From positions 1 through 20,163 of the forward strand of contig JBAQYV010000029.1 in NCBI GenBank assembly GCA_049790315.1: 20,163 nucleotides of DNA, in the 5' to 3' direction. Position numbers and translations under genes: made by a program. Each line of letters opens with the position of its first letter. Position 1 is the stretch's first letter. The notes beneath the pieces are model-generated. The model was not told the origin of the DNA and did no database searches. It saw only the letters and a program-made list of their open reading frames with translations. Below are positions 7,602 to 16,790 of this stretch, piece by piece. Source of the DNA: DASPOJ01 sp049790315 (GTDB lineage: Bacteria > Acidobacteriota > Terriglobia > Acidiferrales > UBA7541).

Positions 7602-7630
7602 TTGGCGCGTGTTTTTCGAGGCGAGATAAA
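7602..7630 (+). promoter_or_regulatory. candidate promoter of the coiled-coil protein gene
   Basis: TTGGCG (7602-7607), a 17-base spacer and GATAAA (7625-7630) each match the consensus at four of six positions. The site is about 130 bases before the ATG at 7763. Modest box quality would fit a promoter that needs an activator, possibly at the adjacent inverted repeat; this is an inference. Confidence 0.3.
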
Positions 7631-7762
7631 AACGGACAGCTCGCAAGTAACTGTGCGATAAAGGTTTGTTGTCATGGGAGGGCCAAACACCCAGGATTGG
7701 TGCGAGGCGTGCATATCTCAGGGTGTACAGGGGACACGCGCAAGCGTACAAGGAGAACGTCC

Positions 7763-8611
7763 ATGACAGACATGATGGGCAACGAAGAGAACACGACTGT
7801 GGTGACAGATAGCGCGCCGCGCTGGGTGGGCATTGCGGTGGTCGCGCTGGCTATCGTAACGCTGGTTGCCCTGGGAGTCGGCTGGAATGCCACGACGCAA
7901 GCCCGCAATGCGGAGCAGAGTCTGGCGTTGCAGAGCAAGAGCTTCCAGCAGAATCAAGACTCGCTGGCGCAGCGTCTTTCGCAAACCGAGGAAGCCGATG
8001 CGCAGTTGCAAAGCGATCTGGGCGTAGTGACGAACAAACTGCAATTGACGCAAGCCCAGCTGGATTCGGCTCGGCATCAGGAAACGCAGATCAAGAAAGA
8101 CTACACGAGCCAGATCAACACGGTGAACACACAATTGGCGACCAAGGCCAGCTCGGACGACGTGACGGCGCTCGGCGGCGACGTGAACGGCGTGAAGACC
8201 GACCTTGAAAACACCAAGAACAGTTTGCAATCCACGACCGACCAATTCGGACAATTGATCGCCAAGAATCACGATGAAATCGATCAACTGCGCCGCTTGG
8301 GCGAGCGTGATTATTATGAATTCACGCTGAGCAACACGACCCAGAAACAGACGGTTGGGGAAATGCAAATCCAATTGCGCGGCACGAACGTGAAGCACAA
8401 CCAGTTCAGCATGGCGCTTTACGTGGATGACATGCGCCTGGAGAAAAAGAATCGCGCCGTGGACGAACCGATTTACTTCTACACGCGCGGATCACGCACA
8501 CCGCTTGAGTTGGTCGTGAACCAGATCGGCAAAGACAAAATCACGGGCTACTTGAGCGTTCCGAAGTCGACTCCGGCGCAGGCGTCGGCGTCAACCGGGG
8601 CAGCGAACTAG
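7763..8611 (+). CDS. signal-anchored coiled-coil protein of unknown function
   Basis: The 282-residue protein has a short acidic cytoplasmic tail (1-18), one membrane segment at about 21-41, then a long Gln/Asn/Asp/Ser-rich region (about 45-200) with heptad-like hydrophobic spacing that should form a coiled coil or helical bundle. A compact C-terminal domain (about 205-270) of alternating hydrophobic residues suggests beta structure, and a short Ala/Ser tail follows. By the positive-inside rule the bulk should face the periplasm. I do not recognise a named family. AAGGAG seven bases before the ATG at 7763 decides the start. A longer TTG start at 7697 in the same frame would put 22 charged residues in front of the anchor and lacks a ribosome binding site. 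The gene is monocistronic, ending at a strong terminator 28 bases after its stop. Confidence 0.85.
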   Translation: MTDMMGNEENTTVVTDSAPRWVGIAVVALAIVTLVALGVGWNATTQARNAEQSLALQSKSFQQNQDSLAQRLSQTEEADAQLQSDLGVVTNKLQLTQAQLDSARHQETQIKKDYTSQINTVNTQLATKASSDDVTALGGDVNGVKTDLENTKNSLQSTTDQFGQLIAKNHDEIDQLRRLGERDYYEFTLSNTTQKQTVGEMQIQLRGTNVKHNQFSMALYVDDMRLEKKNRAVDEPIYFYTRGSRTPLELVVNQIGKDKITGYLSVPKSTPAQASASTGAAN

Positions 8612-8638
8612 CTTCCCTCTCCTTACGGTCCCGCAAGC

Positions 8639-8669
8639 AAGAGGGCCCCTTCGGGGGCCCTCTTTTTTT
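8639..8669 (+). terminator. intrinsic terminator after the coiled-coil gene
   Basis: An 11-bp perfect stem (8639-8649 with 8654-8664), GC-rich in its loop-proximal part, closes on a TTCG tetraloop and runs into seven consecutive T residues (8663-8669). This is a textbook rho-independent terminator on the plus strand. It separates the coiled-coil gene from nagA. Confidence 0.95.
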
Positions 8670-8753
8670 ACGCGCGGAATATTTTCCGGAGCGATCGTGT
8701 GAACGCCAGCGCTGGCGCGGGCTGGCGGAGTTGAGTACGATGGTCGAGATCCG

Positions 8754-9953
8754 ATGCCGTCCATTGCCATTTACGCCGAACGCGCGCTGACACCGCTGAA
8801 GGAGATTCGCGACGCGGTGATCGTGGTGGATGGTGCGCGTATCGCCGCGGTAGGACACAGGGGCGAGATTGCTGTGCCGCACGGCGCGACGGAGCATCGA
8901 GCCGCGGCGGGTAGCACGGTGATTCCCGGCTTTGTGGACGTGCACATTCACGGCGCGGGTGGGCACGACGTAATGGAAGGCACGGACGAAGCATTTGACG
9001 CGGTGACGGCCGCGGTGGCGCGGTTTGGCACGACGTCAATTGTGGCCACGACCGTGACGGCGAGCGCTGAGGATACGTGCCGCAGCGTGGCGGCGATTGC
9101 GCGCGGGACGAAGCGTGGCGAGGTGGCGGCGTCGGCCCCGGGCGAGGCGCGCGCGGAAATTCTGGGCGTACATTTCGAGGGGCCGTTCATCAGCGCGGCG
9201 CGGCGGGGCGTGCATCCGGCGGAGTGGATCGCGGCGCCGTCGGTGGCATTGCTCGACCGATTTCTTGACGCTGCGCAGGATGCGGCGCGGATTTTGACGC
9301 TGGCGCCGGAATTGCCGGGTGCACTTGAACTGGTGAGCGCGGCGCGCAGGCGAGGACTCGTGGCCGCGATGGGGCACACGGATGCGAGCTATGCGGAGGC
9401 CGCGGCCGCGATTGCCGCGGGCGTGCGGCACGCGGCGCATGTGTTCAACGCGATGCGGCCATTTTCGCACCGCGAGACTGGCGTGCTTGGCGCGGTGCTG
9501 ACGGCGCGCGAGGTTACGGCTGAGCTGATCGCCGACGGAGTGCATGTGGATGACGCGGCGATTCGCGTGCTGCTTGCGGCGAAGGGCGTCGACAAAACTG
9601 TGCTGGTGAGCGACGGAACTTCGGCGACGGGAATGCCTGATGGACGATATCGACTGGGATCGTTCGAGGTGAACGTCGCGGGCGGCGTGTGTCGAAACAC
9701 AGAAGGCAAACTCGCCGGTAGCACACTGACGCTGGATCGCGCGGTACGACACATGGTGAGTTTGGGAGTGGGATTGCCGGACGCGGTGCGCATGGCGACG
9801 TTCAATCCAGCGAAAGTGCTGGGTATAGAAGCGCGCAAGGGAATTTTGGCGGCGGGCGCCGACGCCGACTTGATTGTGCTCGACGACGAATTGCGCGTTG
9901 CCGGCGTGATGACGCGCGGGCTGGGTTGGCCTGCTACTGCTTCGAGGGGTTGA
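8754..9953 (+). CDS. nagA: N-acetylglucosamine-6-phosphate deacetylase NagA
   Basis: NagA removes the acetyl group from N-acetylglucosamine 6-phosphate, a cytoplasmic step of amino-sugar and cell-wall recycling. The 399-residue protein is an amidohydrolase-fold enzyme with the metal and active-site residues in place: H64-x-H66 in PGFVDVHIHG, E142 in HFEGPF, H208 in MGHTDAS, H229 in HAAHVFNAM, and the catalytic D287 in VSDGTSATG. The C-terminal LAGSTLTLD and NPAK motifs and the return strand (ADADLIVLD) are also typical. The ATG at 8754 has only a weak GAG upstream, and no strong promoter is visible in the 84 bases after the preceding terminator. No nagB or sugar transporter gene is adjacent. 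Its last 20 bases overlap the convergent glutaredoxin gene. Confidence 0.97.
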   Translation: MPSIAIYAERALTPLKEIRDAVIVVDGARIAAVGHRGEIAVPHGATEHRAAAGSTVIPGFVDVHIHGAGGHDVMEGTDEAFDAVTAAVARFGTTSIVATTVTASAEDTCRSVAAIARGTKRGEVAASAPGEARAEILGVHFEGPFISAARRGVHPAEWIAAPSVALLDRFLDAAQDAARILTLAPELPGALELVSAARRRGLVAAMGHTDASYAEAAAAIAAGVRHAAHVFNAMRPFSHRETGVLGAVLTAREVTAELIADGVHVDDAAIRVLLAAKGVDKTVLVSDGTSATGMPDGRYRLGSFEVNVAGGVCRNTEGKLAGSTLTLDRAVRHMVSLGVGLPDAVRMATFNPAKVLGIEARKGILAAGADADLIVLDDELRVAGVMTRGLGWPATASRG

Positions 9954-10197
9954 GGGGAATGTTGAGTTCGGTCGAGAGCAAATAGGGATCGAAGGGGCTG
10001 CAGGCGAAATATCTGCCGGCTACTTCTATTGTGGGGACTTTGCGGCGGCCGTCGTTCACGCGTACCACCAAATCTTCGGCATCGGGATCTTCGTCGACGT
10101 TGATTTCGCGGTAGGAGACGCCGCGCTCGCGCAGGAATTGTTTGGCGCGATGGCAATCGCTGCACCACGTGGTTGTGTATAGGGTGATTTCTTCCAT
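9934..10197 (-). CDS. glutaredoxin-family thiol oxidoreductase (mycoredoxin/NrdH-like)
   Basis: The 87-residue protein is a minimal thioredoxin-fold protein: an initial strand (ITLYTT), the redox motif C12-S-D-C15 preceded by Trp11, and the cis-proline V54-P55-T56-I57 loop with a GGRYF-like strand after it. The CxxC motif in a WCSDCHRAK context resembles mycoredoxins and NrdH-like glutaredoxins, which reduce mixed disulfides or ribonucleotide reductase in the cytoplasm; which of these applies is not decidable here. A third Cys (C66) follows the cis-Pro strand. The ATG at 10197 is preceded by CAGGA. The gene is convergent with nagA and their 3' ends overlap by 20 bases. The 265 bp upstream, towards atpC, hold no recognisable gene. 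Confidence 0.92.
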   Translation of the reverse strand: MEEITLYTTTWCSDCHRAKQFLRERGVSYREINVDEDPDAEDLVVRVNDGRRKVPTIEVAGRYFACSPFDPYLLSTELNIPLNPSKQ

Positions 10198-10462
10198 TTG
10201 CGGATCCTGTCCGCGATCTAATTTGTGCGCGATCGTCGGCTAATTTGCAACCAAAGATGCAAACCTGAAGACCTCCGTTACAAAAGCATACGCTTTGCTA
10301 CACACAGATGCCGAAAAATGGCGACGACCCGCGCGACACCAACCTCCACAAGGCCAACGGTGATTTGATGCCGGCGACGGGCGGGCGATGCGCGCCATGA
10401 CTGTTGATGGCGGCGATGTCGCATGTTCGGAGGGCAGGCTGAAAATCAGTGAGCGATGCGGC

Positions 10463-10903
10463 TTAGGCTTCGACGCCAGCGGGAGCGGCGGCCCTGACGC
10501 GGGCGGCAGCGGCAAGGCGCGCTTCGGCGATCGCGAGGTTGTGAAGAATTTCGTCCCAATCAGCATTCGCGTCGGCGTGACTGGCGAGGAGTTTGCGAGC
10601 GCTGTCGGCATCGGCTTGGGCGTGGGCAACATCGATTTCTTCGGCGCGCTCGGCGGCGTCGGCTAAGACAATGACGCGATCGGGCAGAACTTCGGCGAGC
10701 CCGTCAAATACGGCGATGAAAAAAGTTTCAGAGCCCTGCTTGTAACTGAGAGCGCCGACGCCGAGTTCGGTGAGCAGCGGCGTGTGGCCGGGCAGGATGC
10801 CGAGAAAACCATCGCGGCCGGGCAACTGGATTTCGGTGACGCGCTCACGCACGACGCTGCGTTCGAGTGTGACGACTTCGAGTTGAATGGTACCGGGTAG
10901 CAT
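10463..10903 (-). CDS. atpC: ATP synthase F1 epsilon subunit
   Basis: Epsilon belongs to the rotor stalk of the F1 part and can restrain ATP hydrolysis. The 146-residue protein has the N-terminal beta-sandwich (about 1-90) with the signature GRDGFLGILPGHTPLL at 29-44, followed by the helical hairpin (about 90-146) rich in Ala and charged residues. It is slightly longer than the common 130-140 residues because of an Ala/Val-rich C-terminus. It is the last gene of the atp operon, 38 bases after atpD. No strong terminator is seen after its stop; a small AAAGC/GCTTT stem at 10283-10296 is the only nearby hairpin. Confidence 0.97.
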   Translation of the reverse strand: MLPGTIQLEVVTLERSVVRERVTEIQLPGRDGFLGILPGHTPLLTELGVGALSYKQGSETFFIAVFDGLAEVLPDRVIVLADAAERAEEIDVAHAQADADSARKLLASHADANADWDEILHNLAIAEARLAAAARVRAAAPAGVEA

Positions 10904-10941
10904 CGTGTTTGGCTCTGCGTGAGATCGCTGTGCGGGCCGAG

Positions 10942-12411
10942 CTAGGCCGTGGCCGCCATCTTCTCGGCTTTGGCGACCACTTCTTCGATTGTGCCGACCA
11001 TATAGAACGCTTGCTCCGGAATATTGTCGTGCTGACCGGAAACGATTTCTTTGAAGCCGCGGATCGTGTCGGCGATTTTGACGTATCTGCCCTCTTGACC
11101 AGTGAACTGTTCGGCGACGAACATCGGCTGCGAAAGGAATTTTTCGATTTTGCGCGCGCGCGTGACAGAGAGCTTGTCTTCGTCGGACAATTCTTCGATT
11201 CCAAGGATGGCGATGATGTCCTGCAGATCTTTGTAGCGCTGCAGCACGAGCTTGACGGAGCGCGCGACGGCGTAGTGATCGTCGCCGACGATGCGCGGAT
11301 CGAGAATGCGCGAGGAGCTGGCGAGCGGATCGACGGCGGGATAAATGCCGCGCTCAGAGACTTGCCGGCTAAGGTTAGTGGTGGCGTCAAGATGCGCGAA
11401 CGTGGCGGCCGGCGCGGGATCGGTGTAGTCATCTGCGGGAACGTAGATGGCCTGCACGGAAGTGATCGAGCCGCGCTTGGTGGAGGTGATGCGCTCCTCC
11501 AGCTCGCCGATTTCGGTGTTCAGGTTCGGCTGGTAGCCGACGGCCGAGGGCATGCGTCCGAGCAGCGCGGAAACTTCGGAGCCGGCCTGCACGAAACGAA
11601 AAATATTGTCGATGAAGAGAAGAACATCCAGGCCTTCTTCGTCGCGGAAATATTCGGCGACGGTCAAACCGCTTAGGGCAACGCGCAGGCGCGCGCCGGG
11701 CGGCTCCGTCATCTGGCCATAGATCAACGCGGCGCGCGATTTTTCGGAATCGCCGGCGACGACGACTTTCGATTCCTGCATCTCGAGCCACAGATCATTT
11801 CCTTCGCGGGTGCGTTCGCCGACTCCAGCAAAAACGGAAACGCCGCCGTGCTGCATCGCCACGTTGTGGATCAACTCCTGAATCAGAACGGTCTTGCCGA
11901 CGCCAGCGCCGCCGAACAAACCAATTTTGCCACCTTTGAGATAAGGCTCAATCAGATCGACGACCTTAATGCCGGTCTCAAACATCTCGAGATTTGTGGA
12001 TTGGTCTTCGAGCGACGGCGCGGGACGATGAATCGGATATCGCTTCTCGTACTTTATCGGGCCAAGATTGTCCACGGGCTCGCCGAGAACATTCATCACG
12101 CGGCCAAGCGCGCCGCGGCCCACGGGCACGGAAATCTCTTCGCCGAGGTCGAACGCTTTCATACCGCGCACGACACCTTCGGTGGGCTTCATCGCTACGG
12201 TGCGGACGCGGCCTTCACCCAGGTGCTGCTCAACTTCAGTGACAATGTCAAGCGGCTCGGGTACATCGAAGCCTTCGCTGACGATGCGGACGGCGTTGTA
12301 AATTTCCGGCAGGTGATGCTCGGGAAATTCGACGTCCACAACCGGGCCGATAACCTGCACGACGCGGCCGACGAACTTTGTCTGCTTTGAATCCTGAGTT
12401 TCCTGGGCCAT
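10942..12411 (-). CDS. atpD: ATP synthase F1 beta subunit (catalytic)
   Basis: Beta carries the catalytic nucleotide sites of the F1 hexamer. The 489-residue protein has Walker A GGAGVGKT (167-174), the catalytic glutamate in GERTREGND (E199), Walker B LLFIDN (264-269), and an EELSDED segment (406-412) matching the DELSEED loop that contacts gamma. It is a little longer than the usual 460-480, mainly from a polar N-terminal extension of about ten residues. AAGGAG seven bases before the ATG at 12411 is an excellent ribosome binding site. It follows atpG after 57 bases. Confidence 0.99.
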   Translation of the reverse strand: MAQETQDSKQTKFVGRVVQVIGPVVDVEFPEHHLPEIYNAVRIVSEGFDVPEPLDIVTEVEQHLGEGRVRTVAMKPTEGVVRGMKAFDLGEEISVPVGRGALGRVMNVLGEPVDNLGPIKYEKRYPIHRPAPSLEDQSTNLEMFETGIKVVDLIEPYLKGGKIGLFGGAGVGKTVLIQELIHNVAMQHGGVSVFAGVGERTREGNDLWLEMQESKVVVAGDSEKSRAALIYGQMTEPPGARLRVALSGLTVAEYFRDEEGLDVLLFIDNIFRFVQAGSEVSALLGRMPSAVGYQPNLNTEIGELEERITSTKRGSITSVQAIYVPADDYTDPAPAATFAHLDATTNLSRQVSERGIYPAVDPLASSSRILDPRIVGDDHYAVARSVKLVLQRYKDLQDIIAILGIEELSDEDKLSVTRARKIEKFLSQPMFVAEQFTGQEGRYVKIADTIRGFKEIVSGQHDNIPEQAFYMVGTIEEVVAKAEKMAATA

Positions 12412-12468
12412 CGCTTACTCCTTATTCTGGCAGGCTCCAAGCTGAGCCCGCACCCTTCTGGGATAACG

Positions 12469-13374
12469 TCATTCGGCTGCGCTTGAGCCGCTGACCACTT
12501 CGATGATTTCTCTTGTGATCGTGGCCTGACGAACTTTATTCATGTGCAGCGTGAGGTCGTCGATCACATCGGAGGCGTTGTTGGTGGCCGCTTCCATGGC
12601 CGTCATGCGCGCGGCGTGCTCGGCAGCGGAAGATTCGGCAATCATGCGATAAATCTGCGTCTCCACGTAACGCGGAACCAGGTGGCTGAAGATTTCTTCG
12701 GGCGGCTGCTCGTAAATAAAGTCGACCTGGCTTGCGGCGTCGGGCACGGGCTTGCCGGACTTCTCACCGGCTACGCCAGATACTTCTTCGACGTCGAGAG
12801 GCAGCAGGCGCTCAACGCGCTGCACGGATGTCATGATGGATTTAAATTCGTTGTAAACCAGGTAGACGGCATCGGCCTCCGCGGCGTTGTAGCGCGCCAT
12901 CACCACGCGCGCGATCTCGGCGGCCTTGGCGCGATCGGCCACAGCCGTGACATCAATGTACTCGCCGCTGACCTTGCCGTAACGCTTGCAGAGCGCGTCG
13001 CGGCTTTTCTTGCCGATCGCGATCAATTGAATTTCGCGGTCGCCCTGTGTGGCCAGGAACTCAAACGCGCGCCGCAAAATATTGGAATTGAAACCGCCCG
13101 CGAGGCCGCGCTCACCCGCGGTGACCAGCACGAGAATTTTGTGCTCCGGCCGGCGGCGCAGCAGCGGATGCAGATGCTCCTCGTCGACTTCGGCAAGATG
13201 CGAAATCGCGGAGCGCAAGACGTCCCGAATCGCGGTGGCATAGGGGCGCATGGCGATGACTTTTTCCTGCGCTCGACGCAGGCGTGCCGCGGCGACAAAT
13301 TTCATCGCGCGCGTGATCTGCTGCGTGTTTTTCACGGAGCGGATGCGGCGCCGAAAATCGAGAAGTGTGGGCAT
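12469..13374 (-). CDS. atpG: ATP synthase F1 gamma subunit
   Basis: Gamma is the central rotor shaft that couples proton flow to catalysis. The 301-residue protein shows the conserved N-terminal helix with TQQITRAMK (17-25) and the C-terminal helix with the RQATITREIIEVVSG pattern, which together form the coiled-coil shaft. The middle Rossmann-like region has ITSDRGLAG-like and YNEFKS elements (LVTAGERGLAGGFN, then VYNEFKSIM). The length is normal for the family. The start ATG at 13374 is 20 bases after the atpA stop and has no clear Shine-Dalgarno, so translation may depend on upstream coupling. Confidence 0.98.
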   Translation of the reverse strand: MPTLLDFRRRIRSVKNTQQITRAMKFVAAARLRRAQEKVIAMRPYATAIRDVLRSAISHLAEVDEEHLHPLLRRRPEHKILVLVTAGERGLAGGFNSNILRRAFEFLATQGDREIQLIAIGKKSRDALCKRYGKVSGEYIDVTAVADRAKAAEIARVVMARYNAAEADAVYLVYNEFKSIMTSVQRVERLLPLDVEEVSGVAGEKSGKPVPDAASQVDFIYEQPPEEIFSHLVPRYVETQIYRMIAESSAAEHAARMTAMEAATNNASDVIDDLTLHMNKVRQATITREIIEVVSGSSAAE

Positions 13375-13394
13375 TCGGAAATTCGCGGGCTGAG

Positions 13395-14933
<1,539 letters not shown>

Positions 14934-14941
14934 CCGTGCTC

Positions 14942-15478
14942 CTATTCCGAAGCCAATCGCGCGCGCAATTTGTTGAGTTGCCCGCGCACCGAACCGTCAT
15001 AAATCGTCGAACCCACGCGCACGCGCACGCCGCCCAGCATGTGGTCGTCCACTAGAAATTGCGCTTCCACCCTGCCGCCGACGAGGCGTTCAAGCGCGCC
15101 AATCAGTTCCGCGCGCTCCGCGGCACCAAGCTCCTGGCCGGTGGTGACGACGGCGCGCGTCAAGCCAAGTTTGGCGTCAAGCAAAGATTCATAGGCCAGC
15201 TCGATATCGGGTAAAAGCGCCGCGCGCCGGTGATCCACAAGCAGCAGCAAGAAATTGCGTACGGTGCGGCTCGACCCGAGGCGCTCAACCAGGCTTTCGA
15301 TCACGGCGTGTTTACCGGCGCGCGGCACGGCTGGATTCGCCAGCAACTGCCTCAGCTCGCGCGATTCGTCCATCAGCCCGGCAAATGCAGCGATGTCTTG
15401 CCGCACTTGAGGCGCGGAATTGCGTTCGATCGCGACGTCGGCGAGTGCCGCGGCGTATCGCTGCGCGAGAGCTTTCAA
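14942..15478 (-). CDS. atpH: ATP synthase F1 delta subunit
   Basis: Delta ties the top of the alpha/beta hexamer to the b-subunit stator stalk. The 178-residue protein has the N-terminal helical domain with RYAAALADVA (7-16), the LANPAVP segment (46-52) and the typical C-terminal GGVRVRVGSTIYDGSVRGQL pattern (149-168). The start is a TTG at 15478 whose last two bases belong to the TGA of the preceding atpF gene (TTGA), indicating translational coupling; no better ATG or GTG with a ribosome binding site exists nearby in frame. Eight bases separate its stop from atpA. Confidence 0.96.
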   Translation of the reverse strand: MKALAQRYAAALADVAIERNSAPQVRQDIAAFAGLMDESRELRQLLANPAVPRAGKHAVIESLVERLGSSRTVRNFLLLLVDHRRAALLPDIELAYESLLDAKLGLTRAVVTTGQELGAAERAELIGALERLVGGRVEAQFLVDDHMLGGVRVRVGSTIYDGSVRGQLNKLRARLASE

Positions 15479-16101
15479 TTTTTCGTCCTCTGAAGCGTCG
15501 CGCTTTGAGCGGCGCGGTTCACCTGCGAGACAAACAAGTGAAAGAGCGCAGCGCGGGCAGGCTCGTTCGTGTGAAGCGCGACGCGCATTTCTTTTTCGGC
15601 CGCGGCCACGGCCATTTGAGCGGCCAGTTCCCGCAATTGCTGGCGGCAGACGCGCTCACTGGCCTCAATTTCAAATTGCGCGCCGCGCTCGATGCGCTCG
15701 ATCTCGCGCCGGCCCGCTTGAAGCTGGCGCTGGGCTTCGGCTTCCGCCTCGCGGTCGCTTTCGGAACGCAATCTGACGATTTCCTGATCGACGTTGGCGA
15801 CTTGAATTTCGACTTCACGCAACTCACGTTCGGCATCGGCCTTTGCCGCGGCCGCATCGCGAATTGCGCCGCCGATTTCCGCACCGCGCCCGCGGAAATA
15901 TGGCCCGCCATAACGCGCCAGCACGTAAGCCAACGCGCCGAAAATGAGGATAAAGTTCAGCCAACGAAAGACCCAACCGGTTGGCGTGTCCGCCGCGTCG
16001 GGCGAAGCGCCCTCGGCCGCGAAGACCGGCGCAGCGAGAGTGGCAAGCACGAAGAGCGCAGCCCCAATTCGCCGGGCGAATTTCCTCGAGCCAGGTTTCA
16101 T
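15475..16101 (-). CDS. atpF: ATP synthase Fo b subunit with N-terminal signal peptide
   Basis: The b subunits form the peripheral stalk that holds F1 still against the rotor. This 208-residue protein begins with a basic n-region, a hydrophobic core (about 13-26) and a probable cleavage site after PVFA (residue 28), which looks like a cleavable signal peptide. A second hydrophobic segment (about 43-62, WVFRWLNFILIFGALAYVLARYG) is the real membrane anchor, followed by a long charged coiled coil (about 68-185) as in all b subunits. Processing would leave the N-terminus outside and the stalk inside, the correct b topology. The ATG overlaps the stop of the upstream b gene (ATGA), and its own TGA overlaps the TTG of atpH. 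Family assignment rests on operon position and architecture. Confidence 0.92.
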   Translation of the reverse strand: MKPGSRKFARRIGAALFVLATLAAPVFAAEGASPDAADTPTGWVFRWLNFILIFGALAYVLARYGGPYFRGRGAEIGGAIRDAAAAKADAERELREVEIQVANVDQEIVRLRSESDREAEAEAQRQLQAGRREIERIERGAQFEIEASERVCRQQLRELAAQMAVAAAEKEMRVALHTNEPARAALFHLFVSQVNRAAQSATLQRTKN

Positions 16102-16577
16102 TGTTGACCTGCGATGTCGAGTCCCGGTGATCTAGGCGCATCGGGCGCGAGGAATGATCTGGCGATTTCCCGCCCTAGAGCGATGCTGGGCGCTTCGAGC
16201 GCAGTGCGAGCCGCGGCAAATTCCCGCTCTTGTTCCAACTTGGCGGCGCGGACACGCTCCTGCGCGGCGGCTCGAGCGCTTCGAACGGCCGCTTCGTGCT
16301 TTTCGATGGCGTGGCGGCGCGCCGTCTCCTGCTCTGTGAACAACTGGGCGCCGGCGTTCTTGAGCGCCACGCGATAGGTTTGGAGTTTTTCCTGTGCTTC
16401 CTGACGTATGGCATCCGCGGCGCGACGCGCGCCTTCGGTGCGCGTGCGCCGTTCAGCCAAAACGCGCTCGATCGGCTTGAAAAAACTCCAGCGCAGGAAA
16501 AAATAGAAGAGGAAAACCAACACAACGGTGGGCAAGGCCGCCAGAAACAACTCACCCAATTGATGGACAAGGTCCAT
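16098..16577 (-). CDS. atpF: ATP synthase Fo b-type subunit (first gene of the atp operon)
   Basis: This 159-residue protein has one N-terminal membrane helix (about 10-30), the F-x-K-P-I-x-x-V-L-x-x-R motif just after it (33-43), and a long Ala/Arg/Glu-rich coiled coil (about 40-140): a standard b subunit without signal peptide. With the next gene it makes a b/b' pair that probably forms a heterodimeric peripheral stalk, as in cyanobacteria and alphaproteobacteria. The ATG at 16577 lacks a Shine-Dalgarno; the leader just upstream can fold into a small GC-rich hairpin. Its stop overlaps the next start by four bases (ATGA). No a or c subunit gene lies upstream; instead there is a promoter and an unrelated permease gene. 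Confidence 0.94.
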   Translation of the reverse strand: MDLVHQLGELFLAALPTVVLVFLFYFFLRWSFFKPIERVLAERRTRTEGARRAADAIRQEAQEKLQTYRVALKNAGAQLFTEQETARRHAIEKHEAAVRSARAAAQERVRAAKLEQEREFAAARTALEAPSIALGREIARSFLAPDAPRSPGLDIAGQQ

Positions 16578-16587
16578 GTTCGTTTAA

Positions 16588-16605
16588 GGGGCGACTGGGT
16601 GCCCC
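16588..16605 (-). promoter_or_regulatory. GC-rich hairpin in the atp leader
   Basis: Perfect five-base arms GGGGC and GCCCC flank an eight-base loop, ending about ten bases before the first ATG of the operon, where a ribosome binding site would be expected. It may affect translation initiation of the first b subunit; this is inference from position only. Confidence 0.35.
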
Positions 16606-16681
16606 GTTTGTGGATCTCCGTCGGAAAACAGAGGGCGAGCACCACTCTGTAGGCTTTCTCAAGCCTTTGCAAGAGCAAGGA

Positions 16682-16710
16682 TTTATAGCATCCGTGGCGG
16701 GTTCCGTCAA
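16682..16710 (-). promoter_or_regulatory. promoter of the ATP synthase operon
   Basis: On the minus strand TTGACG (16710-16705) is separated by 17 bases from TATAAA (16687-16682), matching the sigma-70 boxes at five of six positions each. Transcription would start near 16675, leaving a leader of about 98 bases before the first b subunit gene. This is the strongest promoter in the window, fitting a highly expressed operon. Confidence 0.8.
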
Positions 16711-16747
16711 CGAGACGCGCCACACGACGTACGATATGTTTCAAAGA

Positions 16748-16772
16748 GTGACACGCAAAGTTTGCGGGTCAC
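16748..16772. promoter_or_regulatory. 25-bp near-perfect inverted repeat between permease gene and atp promoter
   Basis: Two 12-base arms (16748-16759 and 16761-16772) pair with a single mismatch around one central base; the inner core is CGCAAA/TTTGCG and the outer part GTGAC/GTCAC. It starts 18 bases after the permease stop and ends 37 bases before the -35 box of the atp promoter. It could be a terminator for the permease operon, although only TCTTTG follows instead of a T-run, or a dimeric operator acting on the atp promoter. Confidence 0.5.
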
Positions 16773-16790
16773 GACCGCAGCATGCAGACC

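Larger units (their letters stand above)
7340..7762. other. 423-bp non-coding stretch between the zinc-finger gene and the coiled-coil gene
   Basis: No convincing coding frame or RNA gene is visible. The stretch holds a perfect inverted repeat (7579-7597), a candidate promoter just downstream of it (7602-7630) and a leader of roughly 120 bases. It ends in a strong Shine-Dalgarno AAGGAG (7750-7755). A small GTGT/ACAC stem can form shortly before the Shine-Dalgarno. The coiled-coil frame is open upstream to a TTG at 7697, but that start lacks a ribosome binding site. Confidence 0.5.

Noticed and set aside
7697..7762. TTG start at 7697 for the coiled-coil gene
   Set aside because: There is no ribosome binding site there, whereas the ATG at 7763 has AAGGAG at ideal spacing and puts the membrane anchor at the N-terminus.
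10283..10296. AAAGC/GCTTT stem as terminator of the atp operon
   Set aside because: Five AT-rich pairs and no clean T-run make it too weak to call.
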